Source of the DNA: Paracoccaceae bacterium
Lineage (GTDB): Bacteria; Pseudomonadota; Alphaproteobacteria; Rhodobacterales; Rhodobacteraceae
NCBI GenBank assembly: GCA_030750975.1
Contig: JASMHC010000018.1
Span: 124,001 to 188,000, forward strand
DNA length: 64,000 nucleotides
Reading direction: 5' to 3'
Below the pieces are notes generated by a model. It saw only the letters and a list, made by a program, of their open reading frames with translations, ran no database searches and had not been told where the DNA came from. Each line of letters starts with the position of its first letter. The first letter of the stretch is position 1. A program made the position numbers and the translations under genes. Shown here piece after piece: positions 20,354 to 29,469 of this stretch.

Positions 20354-21659
20354 TCCCCCGGGCATCATGATTTCGGCCCCGTCTTCGGGGACCGGAAAAA
20401 CGACCGTCATGCTTGGTCTTCTTCGCGCATTTGCCGAAGACGGCCTGACCGTACAGCCGTTCAAAAGCGGCCCTGACTATATCGATCCTGCGTTTCATCG
20501 TGCGGCGGCGGGCCGGGCCTCGTTCAACCTTGACAGTTGGGCCATGCCGGAAACCTTGCTGAACACCATCGCGGCCGAGGCCGCCGGAGCGGATATCGTC
20601 ATCGGCGAAGGCTCGATGGGGCTGTTTGACGGGGTCGCCACCGAAGGGGAAAGCGGTCACGGTACAAGTGCGCAAACCGCGTTACGCATGGGGTGGCCGG
20701 TGGTTCTGGTCATAGATGTGGGCGGACAGGCCCAATCGGCTGCGGCGACCGCTTTGGGGTTCAAAAGCTACCTGACCGATTTGCCCTTCGCAGGTGTTAT
20801 TCTGAACCGTGTCGCCAGTCCGCGCCACGAAAGACTGACACGGCTGGGAATGGAGCGGGCTGGTATAAAAGTGCTGGGCGCCCTGCCCCGGCGCGGTGAT
20901 CTTAGCCTTCCGGAACGCCATCTTGGATTGATCCAGGCGGTCGAGCATCCGGACCTCGAGACGGCAATCTCAGGCTATGCCGCATTCCTGCGCGCGCATG
21001 TTGACCTTCACGCCATTCGCGACGCGGCCAAGGCTGTTGCCTTGCCCCCCGCCGGGGAATTGTCAAAGCCGCCCGCCCAACGAATTGCTCTCGCACAAGA
21101 CGCGGCATTCAGCTTCACCTATCCGCATCTGCTGGAAGGCTGGCGCCGTGGCGGGGCCGAGATAATCCCGTTCTCACCCTTGGCAGACGAGGCACCCGAT
21201 GGGTCTGCCGATCTGGTCTGGCTGCCCGGAGGATACCCCGAGCTTTACGCGGGCAAACTGGCCGCCGCAGAAACCTTTTTATCGGGTCTGCGCGCACATG
21301 CCGAAACCAGGCCGGTCCATGGCGAATGCGGGGGGTATATGGCCCTGGGGGAAGTCCTGATCGACAAACAGGGACAGCGCCACCAAATGGCGGGGCTTTT
21401 GGGGTTGGTTACAAGCTATGAGAAACGCAAATTCCATTTGGGATATCGTCGGGCCAGTTTGAACGAACCGGTTCTGGGTTACGCAAAAGGCAGCGCCCTG
21501 CGCGGTCACGAGTTTCACTATTCCACTATTCTAGAAGAAAACGACAGGCCACTGGCCAAGGTTGCGGATGCCGATGGCAATCCGGTGCCCGAAACAGGTT
21601 CGATCCGGGGTAATGTCAGTGGCACCTTCTTTCATTTGATTTCCGAGGCACAAACATGA
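20346..21659 (+). CDS. cobB: Hydrogenobyrinic acid a,c-diamide synthase
   Basis: Glutamine- and ATP-dependent amidation of the a and c side chains before cobalt insertion. It has 437 residues. The N-terminal P-loop is [12 protein letters not shown], followed by [13 protein letters not shown]. The C-terminal glutaminase domain carries the nucleophile in [12 protein letters not shown] at about residue 325 and a late HEFHYS. It overlaps cobM by 8 nt and cobA by 4 nt. Confidence 0.96.
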   Translation: MTNPPGIMISAPSSGTGKTTVMLGLLRAFAEDGLTVQPFKSGPDYIDPAFHRAAAGRASFNLDSWAMPETLLNTIAAEAAGADIVIGEGSMGLFDGVATEGESGHGTSAQTALRMGWPVVLVIDVGGQAQSAAATALGFKSYLTDLPFAGVILNRVASPRHERLTRLGMERAGIKVLGALPRRGDLSLPERHLGLIQAVEHPDLETAISGYAAFLRAHVDLHAIRDAAKAVALPPAGELSKPPAQRIALAQDAAFSFTYPHLLEGWRRGGAEIIPFSPLADEAPDGSADLVWLPGGYPELYAGKLAAAETFLSGLRAHAETRPVHGECGGYMALGEVLIDKQGQRHQMAGLLGLVTSYEKRKFHLGYRRASLNEPVLGYAKGSALRGHEFHYSTILEENDRPLAKVADADGNPVPETGSIRGNVSGTFFHLISEAQT

Positions 21660-22384
21660 GCGGATTCGTATCCTTTGTCGGGTCTGGCCCGGGTGATCCC
21701 GAGCTTTTGACGCTGAAAGCGGTGAACAGGCTGCAAAACGCCCAGGCCGTATTGTTTGACGATCTGTCATCCGGCGGCATTCTTGAGCATGCCGGACCCG
21801 AGGCCGATCTGATCGGCGTCGGTAAACGCGCAGGCCGACCGTCGCCCAAGCAGGATCACGTAAGCCAGCTTTTGGTGGATTATGCAAAAACGGGGATGAG
21901 GGTGGTTCGCCTGAAATCCGGCGACAGCGGATTGTTCGGACGGCTTGAAGAAGAAATCGTTGCGCTGGAAAAAGCGGGCATTCCGTATGAAATCATCCCG
22001 GGCGTGCCCTCGGCGGTGGCGGCGGCCGCGGCGGCGGGGATACCCCTGACGCGGCGTCTGACCGCCCGCAGGGTGCAATTTGTGACCGGCCATGATGTGA
22101 CAGGCGAGCTGCCGGAAAAAATTAACGTTGGCGCATTGGCGGATCCCGAAACCACCACGGTTGTGTTTATGGGAAAACGAACCTTTCCCAAGCTTGCCTC
22201 GTTATTGATCAAAAACGGGCTGTCTGCAAAAACGCCGGCCATTCTGGCGGAAAACGTCTCGAAAAACGATCAGAAGATCACACGCTCGACGATTGAAGGG
22301 CTGGTCGACCAGCTTTCGGGGGATATTGGCCATAACCCGGCCTTGATCATGTATGGTCCATTGGCCGAGTTTGACGATGCTTGA
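21656..22384 (+). CDS. cobA: Uroporphyrinogen-III C-methyltransferase (SUMT)
   Basis: Makes precorrin-2 from uroporphyrinogen III, the entry step of the pathway. It has 242 residues: FVGSGPGDPELLTLKA at the start, RLKSGDSGLFGRLEEE near 84-99, and IPGVPSAVAAAAAAGIPLT near 114-132. The SAM loop reads KSGDS where most SUMT proteins have KGGDP, and LTRR replaces the usual LTHR. The rest of the family pattern is intact, so I keep the call. It overlaps cobB and cobF. Confidence 0.92.
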   Translation: MSGFVSFVGSGPGDPELLTLKAVNRLQNAQAVLFDDLSSGGILEHAGPEADLIGVGKRAGRPSPKQDHVSQLLVDYAKTGMRVVRLKSGDSGLFGRLEEEIVALEKAGIPYEIIPGVPSAVAAAAAAGIPLTRRLTARRVQFVTGHDVTGELPEKINVGALADPETTTVVFMGKRTFPKLASLLIKNGLSAKTPAILAENVSKNDQKITRSTIEGLVDQLSGDIGHNPALIMYGPLAEFDDA

Positions 22385-23126
22385 TCTTTGGTTGATCGGC
22401 ATCGGAACGGGCAATCCGGATCATGTGACCTTTGAAGCGGCACAGGCGATCCGCGACGCGGATTTGATTCTGGTCCCACGCAAAGGCCGCAAAAAGGCCG
22501 ATCTGGCGGATATCCGCCATCAGATCATTGCCAAGGTCGCAAGCGATGCCCTGCCCCGCGTGGTTGAGTTTGATCTGCCCGTCCGCGACGCATCAGGGGC
22601 CTATCTGGAAGGGGTGAACGACTGGCATGACGCAATTGCGCTGGTTTGGGCACAAACCATCCACGATAACTTAGGTGACGGCCAAAAGGTGGCCTTGCTT
22701 GTATGGGGTGATCCGTCGCTCTACGACAGCACGTTGCGGATTGCCGGCCGGCTGGACCCGAAACCCAATCTCAGGGTCGTGGCGGGGGTCACATCGCTGC
22801 AAATGCTGACCGCGGCCTTCGCAATTCCGATCAACCGAATCGGAGTGCCATTTACGGTCACAACCGGACGAAACCTGCGCGAAAACGGCTGGCCTTCTGA
22901 TGCCGACACGATCGCCGTGATGCTGGATGGGGAATGTTCCTTTCAATGTCTTGACGGAGCAAATTATGACATTTGGTGGGGTGCCTATGTCGGAATGCCC
23001 GAGCAGTTGCTTATAAGCGGCAAACTTGGCGAAGTCTCCGACATGATTCTATCGACGCGGGCAAAGGCGCGGGATTCTCACGGATGGATCATGGATATCT
23101 ATGTTTTGCGCAAACACCTTGCCTGA
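22377..23126 (+). CDS. cobF: Precorrin-6A synthase (deacetylating), precorrin-5 C1-methyltransferase
   Basis: Methylates C1 and releases the extruded acetate unit. It has 249 residues. The N-terminal LIGIGTGNPDHVTFEA and the SAM loop LLVWGDPSLYDSTLRI near 103-118 are visible. ATG 22377 overlaps the cobA stop by 8 nt. It is the last gene of the + strand methylase block and is followed by the second riboswitch. Confidence 0.94.
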   Translation: MLDLWLIGIGTGNPDHVTFEAAQAIRDADLILVPRKGRKKADLADIRHQIIAKVASDALPRVVEFDLPVRDASGAYLEGVNDWHDAIALVWAQTIHDNLGDGQKVALLVWGDPSLYDSTLRIAGRLDPKPNLRVVAGVTSLQMLTAAFAIPINRIGVPFTVTTGRNLRENGWPSDADTIAVMLDGECSFQCLDGANYDIWWGAYVGMPEQLLISGKLGEVSDMILSTRAKARDSHGWIMDIYVLRKHLA

Positions 23127-23171
23127 CGACAGATTCCTGTTGCGCCAAGCCCCTTATCCCGATTATCTGGA

Positions 23172-23341
23172 TGAACCTGGTCCGGCATTCCGCCGGTGAA
23201 TAGGGAATTCGGTGAGATAGTCTCAAATCCGGAACCGCCCCCGCGACTGTAAGCGGCGAGGCTCTGATCATCCAGCCACTCGGAATATTTCGGGGAAGGC
23301 GATCAGACCCGCAGAGCCGCAAGTCAGGAGACCTGCCAGGC
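23172..23341 (+). ncRNA. Cobalamin riboswitch upstream of cbtB-cbtA
   Basis: The B12 aptamer elements appear in order: CGCCGGTGAATAGGGAA at about 23191-23207, CCGCCCCCGCGACTG at about 23236-23250, and the B12 box GCAAGTCAGGAGACCTGCC at 23319-23337. After it a 6-bp hairpin CCGTCG/CGACGG (23356-23371, no T-run) sits right before the TTGGAGGA ribosome-binding site of cbtB, which suggests translational control. Confidence 0.95.
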
Positions 23342-23384
23342 GCAACGAAAAACCGCCGTCGGGTGCGACGGATTGGAGGACAGA

Positions 23385-23549
23385 ATGACAACAACTACCC
23401 AAACAGCGGCCCGCAGCCTGATGCTTCCCGCTTTGTTCGCAGGCCTTCTGGGCGTGTTCATCATCGCCGTGGCTGGTCACGTTCAGGCAAGCGCCCTGCA
23501 TGACGCAGCCCATGATGTGCGTCACGCAACCGGCTTTCCTTGCCACTAA
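23385..23549 (+). CDS. cbtB: CbtB, small subunit of a predicted cobalt transporter
   Basis: A 54-residue protein with one membrane helix (about residues 12-31, LMLPALFAGLLGVFIIAVAG). It has the CbtB C-terminal metal-binding pattern HDAAHDVRHATGFPCH, with four His and one Cys. GGAGGA precedes the ATG by 7 nt. The B12 riboswitch just upstream and cbtA downstream match the described CbtAB arrangement. The protein is predicted to act with CbtA in cobalt uptake. Confidence 0.93.
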   Translation: MTTTTQTAARSLMLPALFAGLLGVFIIAVAGHVQASALHDAAHDVRHATGFPCH

Positions 23550-23569
23550 GCTGACCTAGCGACGAAAAA

Positions 23570-24247
23570 ATGTTTTCCCGCATTCTGACCAGCGCGTTGA
23601 TCGCTGGCGCTGCCGCAGGCCTGGTTTCCGGTCTGCTGCAGTTTTTTTTCGTTCAGCCCGTACTTCTGCATGTCGAGATGTTTGAAGGGGGCGATCTGGT
23701 GCATTTCGGCGCAGGGGGCGGTGCAAGCCCGGCCCGGGTCGATACCGGTGGTTTTGCCGGGATGCGCGATATTCTAAGTATCGCCTTCTCGATGCTGATC
23801 TATTCGGGCTATGGTCTGGTCCTGGTCGCCATCATGACGCTGGCGGAAGCCAACGGCGCGGTGATCAATGCCAGAAATGGCCTGATCTGGGGCGTGGCAG
23901 GCTTTGTCGCTGCCCTTCTGGCACCGGGGTTTTCGCTGCCACCGCAGGTTCCCGGGGCATCTGCTGCTGATATTATGGACCGGCAGATCTGGTGGTATGC
24001 CACATCTGCCGCCGCCGCCGTGGCGCTTTATCTGATCGCATTCGGCAAAAACCCGGTCTCTTGGGGCGTGGCCGTGATCCTGCTGCTGGCACCGCATGTG
24101 ATCGGCGCCCCGCAACCGGACATATTGACCGGCCCTGCCCCGACCGAGCTTGGCAATATGTTCGCCTCTCGCGCAATCGGCGTCGGCATGGTCGCTTGGG
24201 TTGTTCTGGGGCTTTTGGCTGGGCACTTCTGGAAATCCAGTGAATAA
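23570..24247 (+). CDS. cbtA: CbtA, predicted cobalt transporter membrane subunit
   Basis: A 225-residue integral membrane protein with about five hydrophobic segments (first at residues 5-28, then near 60-82, 95-112, 133-155 and 200-220). The early LVSGLLQFFFVQPVLLHVEMFE is characteristic of CbtA. It follows cbtB by 20 nt and is followed by a terminator, so cbtBA forms a short riboswitch-controlled operon. Confidence 0.93.
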   Translation: MFSRILTSALIAGAAAGLVSGLLQFFFVQPVLLHVEMFEGGDLVHFGAGGGASPARVDTGGFAGMRDILSIAFSMLIYSGYGLVLVAIMTLAEANGAVINARNGLIWGVAGFVAALLAPGFSLPPQVPGASAADIMDRQIWWYATSAAAAVALYLIAFGKNPVSWGVAVILLLAPHVIGAPQPDILTGPAPTELGNMFASRAIGVGMVAWVVLGLLAGHFWKSSE

Positions 24248-24256
24248 ATGAAATCT

Positions 24257-24281
24257 TGCGGGGCCACGGCCCCGCATATTA
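24257..24281 (+). terminator. Terminator after cbtA
   Basis: A near-perfect stem TGCGGGGCC (24257-24265) with GGCCCCGCA (24268-24276) is followed by TATTATTT. It ends the cbtBA operon. Confidence 0.75.
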
Positions 24282-24422
24282 TTTGCGAGACCTGTCGATA
24301 TTCCGCCAAATCGGTATGACGTGAATTGGCCTTTCGTTTCAGAAATCCGGTCGGAATTCTGAAAACCGTCCTTGCAACCCGAGGGCTATCCGCGCAAAGG
24401 CTCCAATTGCTATCGAAATGCC

Positions 24423-24785
24423 TTAATCTTCAAGCGCCGGAATTCTGGCCCGCAATTTGTGGCGCAAACGTCCGCATGGACGTGCGTCCTTGATCCAGCC
24501 TTTATGCGCCTCAAGATAGAGTTTGCACGTTTTCGCCAAATCCTCGGCATCCCGGGCCATTTCGATCCCCGAGAACACATAGCTCGCCCTGCCCCGCCCT
24601 TGCAGTGACAATACCTGAGGCATTTCGCACGCGCCCAAACACGCCGCTTGAGTGATTTCAACCCGCCCCGCCAGCCCTGCTTGCTGTAACGCAACGGTGG
24701 CAAGCGCCTTGTCCCGGTCAAACGCGGCATTCTCACAGATACTGCATAACCGCAGCGTCATTTCGGGTATCATTTCGACCGGCAT
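24423..24785 (-). CDS. Second DUF1636-like Cys-rich protein
   Basis: About 112-120 residues. An LCSICENAAF motif near the start and a central ITQAACLGACEMPQVLSL give four cysteines in the spacing seen in DUF1636 proteins, here with fewer Cys than the copy at 9316. The start is uncertain among ATG 24785, 24773 and 24761; the last gives TLRLCSICEN, closest to the family. It is a convergent neighbour of cbtA, again next to cobalt genes. Function is unknown; metal or Fe-S binding is inferred. Confidence 0.72.
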   Translation of the reverse strand: MPVEMIPEMTLRLCSICENAAFDRDKALATVALQQAGLAGRVEITQAACLGACEMPQVLSLQGRGRASYVFSGIEMARDAEDLAKTCKLYLEAHKGWIKDARPCGRLRHKLRARIPALED

Positions 24786-24924
24786 TTATCAGGTTCCAAC
24801 CTACACGGGATCACCTCAGCTAATGGCAGCCGGTCAAGAATTTCAAGGCCGCAACAAAGTTTTCTGTTGCCCGCAATCATTCGCTTGCATGTTCCGAAGA
24901 CCTGAGGATAAACAGGCGCCCAAC

Positions 24925-25014
24925 GGAGCGGTGGCCGAGTGGTCGAAGGCGCACGCCTGGAAAGTGTGTAGGCGGGAAACCGTCTCCAGGGTTCGAATCC
25001 CTGTCGCTCCGCCA
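24925..25014 (+). tRNA. tRNA-Ser(GGA)
   Basis: A 90-nt class II tRNA with acceptor stem GGAGCGG/TCGCTCC, a 5-bp anticodon stem CACGC/GTGTG around loop ctGGAaa (anticodon 24959-24961), a long variable arm, the T-loop GTTCGAATC and an encoded 3' CCA. It is followed by a terminator. It lies directly before the prophage remnant and metal island, a typical integration target, although I did not find a second copy of its 3' end. Confidence 0.97.
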
Positions 25015-25040
25015 TAAATCCTCGCGAAAGCGTTCTCCCC

Positions 25041-25062
25041 ATCCGGATGCGGCCGGATTTTT
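25041..25062 (+). terminator. Terminator after tRNA-Ser
   Basis: The stem ATCCGG (25041-25046) with CCGGAT (25053-25058) has loop ATGCGG and is followed by TTTTCC. It lies 27 nt past the tRNA 3' end. Confidence 0.8.
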
Positions 25063-25668
25063 CCGTTATATTTAAGGGTTATGCGGGAGGGGCTGAACAC
25101 TGTCTCTGGTACCAAGAGGCCCGGCAGCGGTCTCTCCGGGCGAGTATTCTCTGGACCTGATGACTGTGGTGGTTTCGGTGAATAGTCTTAAGTGGTTGTA
25201 ATTTAATATCTAATTCTCGTTTCGGCTTCGGTCCGTTTGGGTCGGTCACGCGGATGCAAAGCGGAACCGTCGTCAAACACCATTGTCTTGCAGTACAGGC
25301 GCATATGTGTTGGTTTGTCCAGCGCTGCCAAAACCCACGAATGAATGTCGGAGCAGTTCCTTACCCTTGCGCTAAAAGCCAAGAGAAAAACGGCATGACA
25401 CCGGCCTCTGGTAGGTAGGTCACGCATTTCCAGATGCGAAATGAGCGGCAATTGCCTGATAGTCATCGTCAAATGCCGGCGTGCCCCCTGAGCCTTCATC
25501 AGCTGACGGCAACGCAATTTGGACCAGTCCGGGGTCGTCCATCAACAATGATAGTGCGCTTACTTTCTCCGCTAGTCTCCCGTCTACTGAGTCATCGATT
25601 GATCCTGCGCTTATTAGCAAAGTGAAGCGAGTGACTACGTCCTTGGCTATCCACGGGTTGCACGCACG
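25063..25668. other. Gene-poor junction between tRNA-Ser and the prophage remnant
   Basis: No intact recognisable gene is seen. Base use is more AT-rich and less ordered than on either side in 25080-25430. From about 25420 leftward from 25668 a minus-strand frame reads like the C-terminus of a protein (ending DDDYQAIAAHFASGNA, stop at 25420-25422), but it continues antisense through the phage gene, so its true start cannot be placed. This is probably a recombination scar made of gene remnants. No integrase is present. Confidence 0.5.
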
Positions 25669-27204
25669 ATGAGGTCGCGCGATCTGAGCGGTCAGGCGCT
25701 CCGGCATTTCAATGATACTTCGGTAGCGTTCCGAGGCTCCTGGAAGTTGGGGGAACTGGTTTTCCGGATCTTCTTCAGGGCCGACGGGAAGCGGCAGCCG
25801 CAGGTAACGGTCAAGATCCGGCCGCCCGGCGTTGTTCAATTTCGGCGAACCCAACACGAAGAACGCGTCATGACCTTGATCGAACGCAATGGGCTGATGA
25901 ATGGCGAGACCGCCCTTGTCGGCGGTGAAAGCGGCGACCCCGGAAGCCTGATCCTGCCGCCCAAGCCGCTGACGCGCCGCTTGGTGGCGGAAGCGCCATA
26001 CTGGTTGCTGGTCCAGGAGCTGGGGCACGCGCAGGCAGACGCGTTTCTCGATGAGGATCCTGGCGTGAGTGCGATCGTGGCGGCCGGGGAACGTCCTTCG
26101 GCCGATGCGCTCTCGGCACAGGTCTGGAGCGACAGCGGGGCGGGCCACATCCTCGAAGAGGCGGTAGAGTTTGTTCCAACGGCGCTGCTCGTATCCGGCG
26201 TCAGCGACGATCCGACCGAGAGCGTGATGACCGTCGGGAACTGGACCGGACTCGGGGACGTGGCGATCGGGACGCTGGCAGCGATCGGCGATGAGCTGGT
26301 CCGGATCGACGGGGTGAGTGCCACGGCGCTGACCGTCGGGCGCGGCTGTCTCGACACTGTCCCGCAAGCCCATCCCGCAGGCACACCGGTTATCTGCTGG
26401 CAGCAGCTGGCGAATGCGTCCGAGGCGGGGTTCGCTGCCGGAGAAACGGTGACAATAAAGATGCTGCCCGAAACTGGCTTCGGCACGCTTCCACTCGCAC
26501 AGGCGCCCGAGGACGAAGTGACACTGGCCAGCCGCGCCATACGTCCGCTGCCCCCCGGTGATCTGCGCGGCAACGGTGTGTCGGTCGTTAACCCGAACGT
26601 GTTGAATCTCGGGCCGGTCCTTCTGGCCTGGTCCCATCGAGACAGGCTCACCCAGACCAGCAGCGTATTCGATGCCTATTACGCGGGCGATATCGGGCCA
26701 GAGCCTGGAGTCACTTACTCGGTCGAAATCCGCTGGGTCGATCCCGACACGGACGCGACGCTGGAACCACCCGCTGCCGTGATCGACGTGGGTACAGCCA
26801 ACAGCCTCACGCTGACCAAGGAGGATGTTCCGATCCTCGCCGCGCCGACGGGTACCAAGCATTTCGACGTCCGGGTGCAAGCGCGCCGCTCATCGGGGAC
26901 GATCAGCTACGAAGCCTGGCAGGCCCGCTCGATCCGGCTCTTCATGCCCGATGGCATCAAGGTGGCCGAGGTCTCAACCTGGACCGAGATCGGGGCCGAC
27001 GCGCGTCTGACTGTCGCCGAGACCGCGATCTTCCTCGATCGCGGTGGGGCCGTGCGGCTGACCATCGCAGAGGCGCAGCTCTGGATCGGCTTTGGCAGCG
27101 ACGCGCGCCTCACGATCCCGGGTATCGACATCTTCAACGAATGGGGCGACCAGTCCCGTCTCACGGCCGCCGAGGCCGCTCTCTATATCGAGGTAATTCC
27201 ATGA
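25669..27204 (+). pseudogene. Phage tail tip / host-specificity protein, 5'-truncated
   Basis: The open frame gives 511 residues. From about residue 65 on it reads as a clear phage tail protein: a DEDPGVSAIVAAGERPS region, TVGRGCLDTVPQAHPAGTPV, and a Fn3-like GVTYSVEIRWVDPDTD stretch. The C-terminus contains repeats of the type (D)ARLTVAE / VRLTIAE / ARLTIPG / SRLTAAE. Host-specificity proteins are normally over 1000 residues and the first about 60 residues do not fit, so the N-terminal half has been lost at the junction. The TGA overlaps the next ATG (ATGA). Confidence 0.7.
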
Positions 27205-28196
27205 GCCACATCCTCCATCTCGGACACCAGGTCACGGACCTTGCGGGCGTCGAGGGTCGCATCAGCACCGACGCTGCGGGGTTTGATGCCGATCTTGACG
27301 TGAACTGCATCAAGATCACTACGACCGAAACGGCCTCTGTCCCGTTCTCGGCCTCCTGGGGAGCTCCGACCAAGGACGTCTGGTTGGGCTTCCGCTATCG
27401 ATCGCCGGCCAATAGCGGCCATATCATTGGTACCGACGGCACCTTTCTCGAATTCTACGATGATGCGAATGCGCTGATTGCGCGTGTCCGAACCGAGCGC
27501 GACGATGAAAAGTACCACGCGATTTCAATGGGCGACACCAATGTGGACGGCGGGTCGTCTTTCATTGCGGCGTCGGGCCAGGCCTATTGGGTGGATGTGC
27601 GCGTGCAGGTCGGCGCGGACATCACCATCGAGTTCTACGTCGATGGCGTTCTTCAGAGCAGCGCCACAGCGCCGAACACCGGCGGCAAGGGAAAACCGGT
27701 CCGATGCATCTGGAAGAACCACGGTCTGCATGACTATTACACCAACACCACCTGCTACTACGCGCACATCGCAGTGCTCGATGGCGTCTCGACCATCGGG
27801 CGGCGGTTCGCGCGGCGCAAGCCCGATCTGGTCGCGACCTATGATGCCTTCTCAGGCGGGGTCGATGCCGTGAAGGACGGCGACATCACCACCCGCGCGG
27901 CGAGCGATATTGTCGGTCAGCGCGTGTCGTTTTCGCTGGCAGGACCAACGGGACCAGCCGGTGCATCGACCATCGCGGGTGTGCATGTAAAACAGTTGGC
28001 CCAGCTTGGAACGGCCGGACCAACCGGCATTGCAGGGTTCCTGAGGATCGGCGGCTTGGACTATGACGCATCTCCCGGTATGCCGTCTGCCGATATGCCG
28101 TCGCCGGTCTATTCGACATGGGACGTAAACCCCGCCGACAGCACGCCCTGGACCACGGCCGCGCTGCCGACAGAGGTTGGGATTATCTCGTCATGA
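27201..28196 (+). CDS. Phage tail-fibre-like protein with a lectin/laminin-G-type region
   Basis: A 331-residue protein. The first about 200 residues look like a beta-sandwich (VWLGFRYRSPANSGHIIG, YWVDVRVQVGADITIEFYVDG), resembling concanavalin/LamG-like domains of phage receptor proteins. The C-terminus is a small beta-rich domain. It overlaps the tail-tip gene and the next gene by 4 nt each. Surface recognition by the phage is inferred from context. Confidence 0.6.
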   Translation: MSHILHLGHQVTDLAGVEGRISTDAAGFDADLDVNCIKITTTETASVPFSASWGAPTKDVWLGFRYRSPANSGHIIGTDGTFLEFYDDANALIARVRTERDDEKYHAISMGDTNVDGGSSFIAASGQAYWVDVRVQVGADITIEFYVDGVLQSSATAPNTGGKGKPVRCIWKNHGLHDYYTNTTCYYAHIAVLDGVSTIGRRFARRKPDLVATYDAFSGGVDAVKDGDITTRAASDIVGQRVSFSLAGPTGPAGASTIAGVHVKQLAQLGTAGPTGIAGFLRIGGLDYDASPGMPSADMPSPVYSTWDVNPADSTPWTTAALPTEVGIISS

Positions 28197-28474
28197 CTGC
28201 ACCTCGTTCCGATCAGGGCGACGTGCGCATGTCCGAAATCGAATTCCAGGCCATGCTGACGCGCGCTGCCGAAGCGGGTGCAAAACGCGCGCTTGCCGAC
28301 GTTGGCCTTGACGGCCCAGAAGCCGCCATCGACATCCACGATCTGCGCACGCTGCTGGAAAGCTTGCGCATGGCGCGCCGCACCGCCTGGCAGACCGTTG
28401 TCCGTCTGATCACCACCAGCCTGCTGCTCGCCCTGATCGCGGGCATTGCCGTGAAGTTGAAGTTCTTCGGCTGA
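28193..28474 (+). CDS. Small phage membrane protein, DUF6127-like, possible holin
   Basis: A 93-residue protein with an acidic, helical N-terminus and one strong C-terminal membrane helix (about residues 66-88, VVRLITTSLLLALIAGIAVKL). It lies directly before the endolysin, as holins and DUF6127 proteins do in related prophages. An internal ATG at 28229 (MSEIEFQAML) is an alternative start. The holin role is inferred from position and topology only. Confidence 0.6.
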   Translation: MTAPRSDQGDVRMSEIEFQAMLTRAAEAGAKRALADVGLDGPEAAIDIHDLRTLLESLRMARRTAWQTVVRLITTSLLLALIAGIAVKLKFFG

Positions 28475-28503
28475 CACCCACCCCAATTCACCTCACCCAC
28501 ATG

Positions 28504-28525
28504 CCCGCCATCCGGCGGGTTTTTC
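28504..28525 (+). terminator. Terminator inside the phage late operon
   Basis: The stem CCCGCC (28504-28509) with GGCGGG (28514-28519) has loop ATCC and is followed by TTTTTC. It lies between the small membrane protein and the endolysin and may lower lysis gene expression. Confidence 0.75.
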
Positions 28526-28540
28526 ATTTTGGAGGACCCT

Positions 28541-29215
28541 ATGACGAAGACCTTCTACCGCCATTGGCGCAACGTGCCTGACGCGGTGTGGCGCTGGCCC
28601 GATTTCTCGCCCGCCGAGATCGCCTGTCGCGGGACCGGAAAACTCATGATGAATGAGCCCGCGCTCGACATGTTGCAGACGCTCCGCGACTGGCTGGGCA
28701 AGCCGCTGATCGTCCGCTCGGCGTATCGCAGCCCGGAACACAACCGCGCCGTTGGCGGCGCGACGCGGTCCAAGCATATGAACGGCGCGGCATTCGACAT
28801 CGCCATGTCAAACCACGACCCTGTTGCAGACGAGGCGGCGGCGCGTGCTGTCGGCTTCCTGGGCTTCGGCTTCTATCCGCGCTCGGGCTTCATGCATGTC
28901 GATCTTCGCCCATCCCGCCAATGGGGCGAACGCTTTCCGGTAGGCGCGACTGCCTTTGTCGAGGAAGCGCCGCCCGCGCGGGAGGTGCTGGCACAGAGCC
29001 GCACCATGAAAGGTGGCGGAGCTGCAGGCGTGGCAACGTTGGGAGCGGCAGGGGTGGAGGTGGCACAGAACGTATTTTCCGAAACCCAATCAGCCGTCCT
29101 GCAGCTGGTGCCATACCTCGACTCGCTGCGCTGGGTGTTCATCGCCATAGCGCTCGTGGGCATCGCGTTTACCATCTATGCGCGCCTTGACGACTGGCGC
29201 TGGGGGCAGAGATGA
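28541..29215 (+). CDS. Phage endolysin, peptidase M15 (D-Ala-D-Ala carboxypeptidase type) with membrane anchor
   Basis: A 224-residue protein. The M15 catalytic region is clear: RSAYRSPEHNRAVGGATRSKHMNGAAFDI (about residues 60-90), holding the zinc His and Asp, and a later GFMHVDLRP with the second His pair. The last about 50 residues contain a membrane helix (WVFIAIALVGIAFTIYA), so the enzyme is anchored, unlike soluble endolysins. GGAGGA precedes the ATG by 4 nt. It overlaps the Rz gene by 4 nt. Confidence 0.85.
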   Translation: MTKTFYRHWRNVPDAVWRWPDFSPAEIACRGTGKLMMNEPALDMLQTLRDWLGKPLIVRSAYRSPEHNRAVGGATRSKHMNGAAFDIAMSNHDPVADEAAARAVGFLGFGFYPRSGFMHVDLRPSRQWGERFPVGATAFVEEAPPAREVLAQSRTMKGGGAAGVATLGAAGVEVAQNVFSETQSAVLQLVPYLDSLRWVFIAIALVGIAFTIYARLDDWRWGQR

Positions 29216-29469
29216 TCGCCAGCATTCTTGGCGGGATCGCCGCCACCCCATGGATGAAGGCCGCGCTGCGCTACGGTGCAATGGCGCTCGCCATCGTTCT
29301 GTTCCTGCTGTCGATCCGCCGCTCCGGCGAGCGCGTCGCTCGCCTGGCGGAACGCCTTGAAACCAGGAAGAAGGCCAATGAAACTCTACGCCGGATGCTG
29401 GAGGCGGCGGCTCGTCGTCCTCGCAATCGCGACAAGCTGGTTGACCGGCTGCGCGACGGCGGGTTTTGA
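29212..29469 (+). CDS. Rz-like inner-membrane spanin subunit
   Basis: An 85-residue protein with an N-terminal membrane helix (about residues 18-36, LRYGAMALAIVLFLLSI) followed by a charged coiled-coil-like segment (RSGERVARLAERLETRKKANETLRRMLEAA), the layout of i-spanins. It follows the endolysin with a 4-nt overlap. The o-spanin gene is embedded in its 3' end in another frame, which strongly supports the call. Confidence 0.75.
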   Translation: MIASILGGIAATPWMKAALRYGAMALAIVLFLLSIRRSGERVARLAERLETRKKANETLRRMLEAAARRPRNRDKLVDRLRDGGF

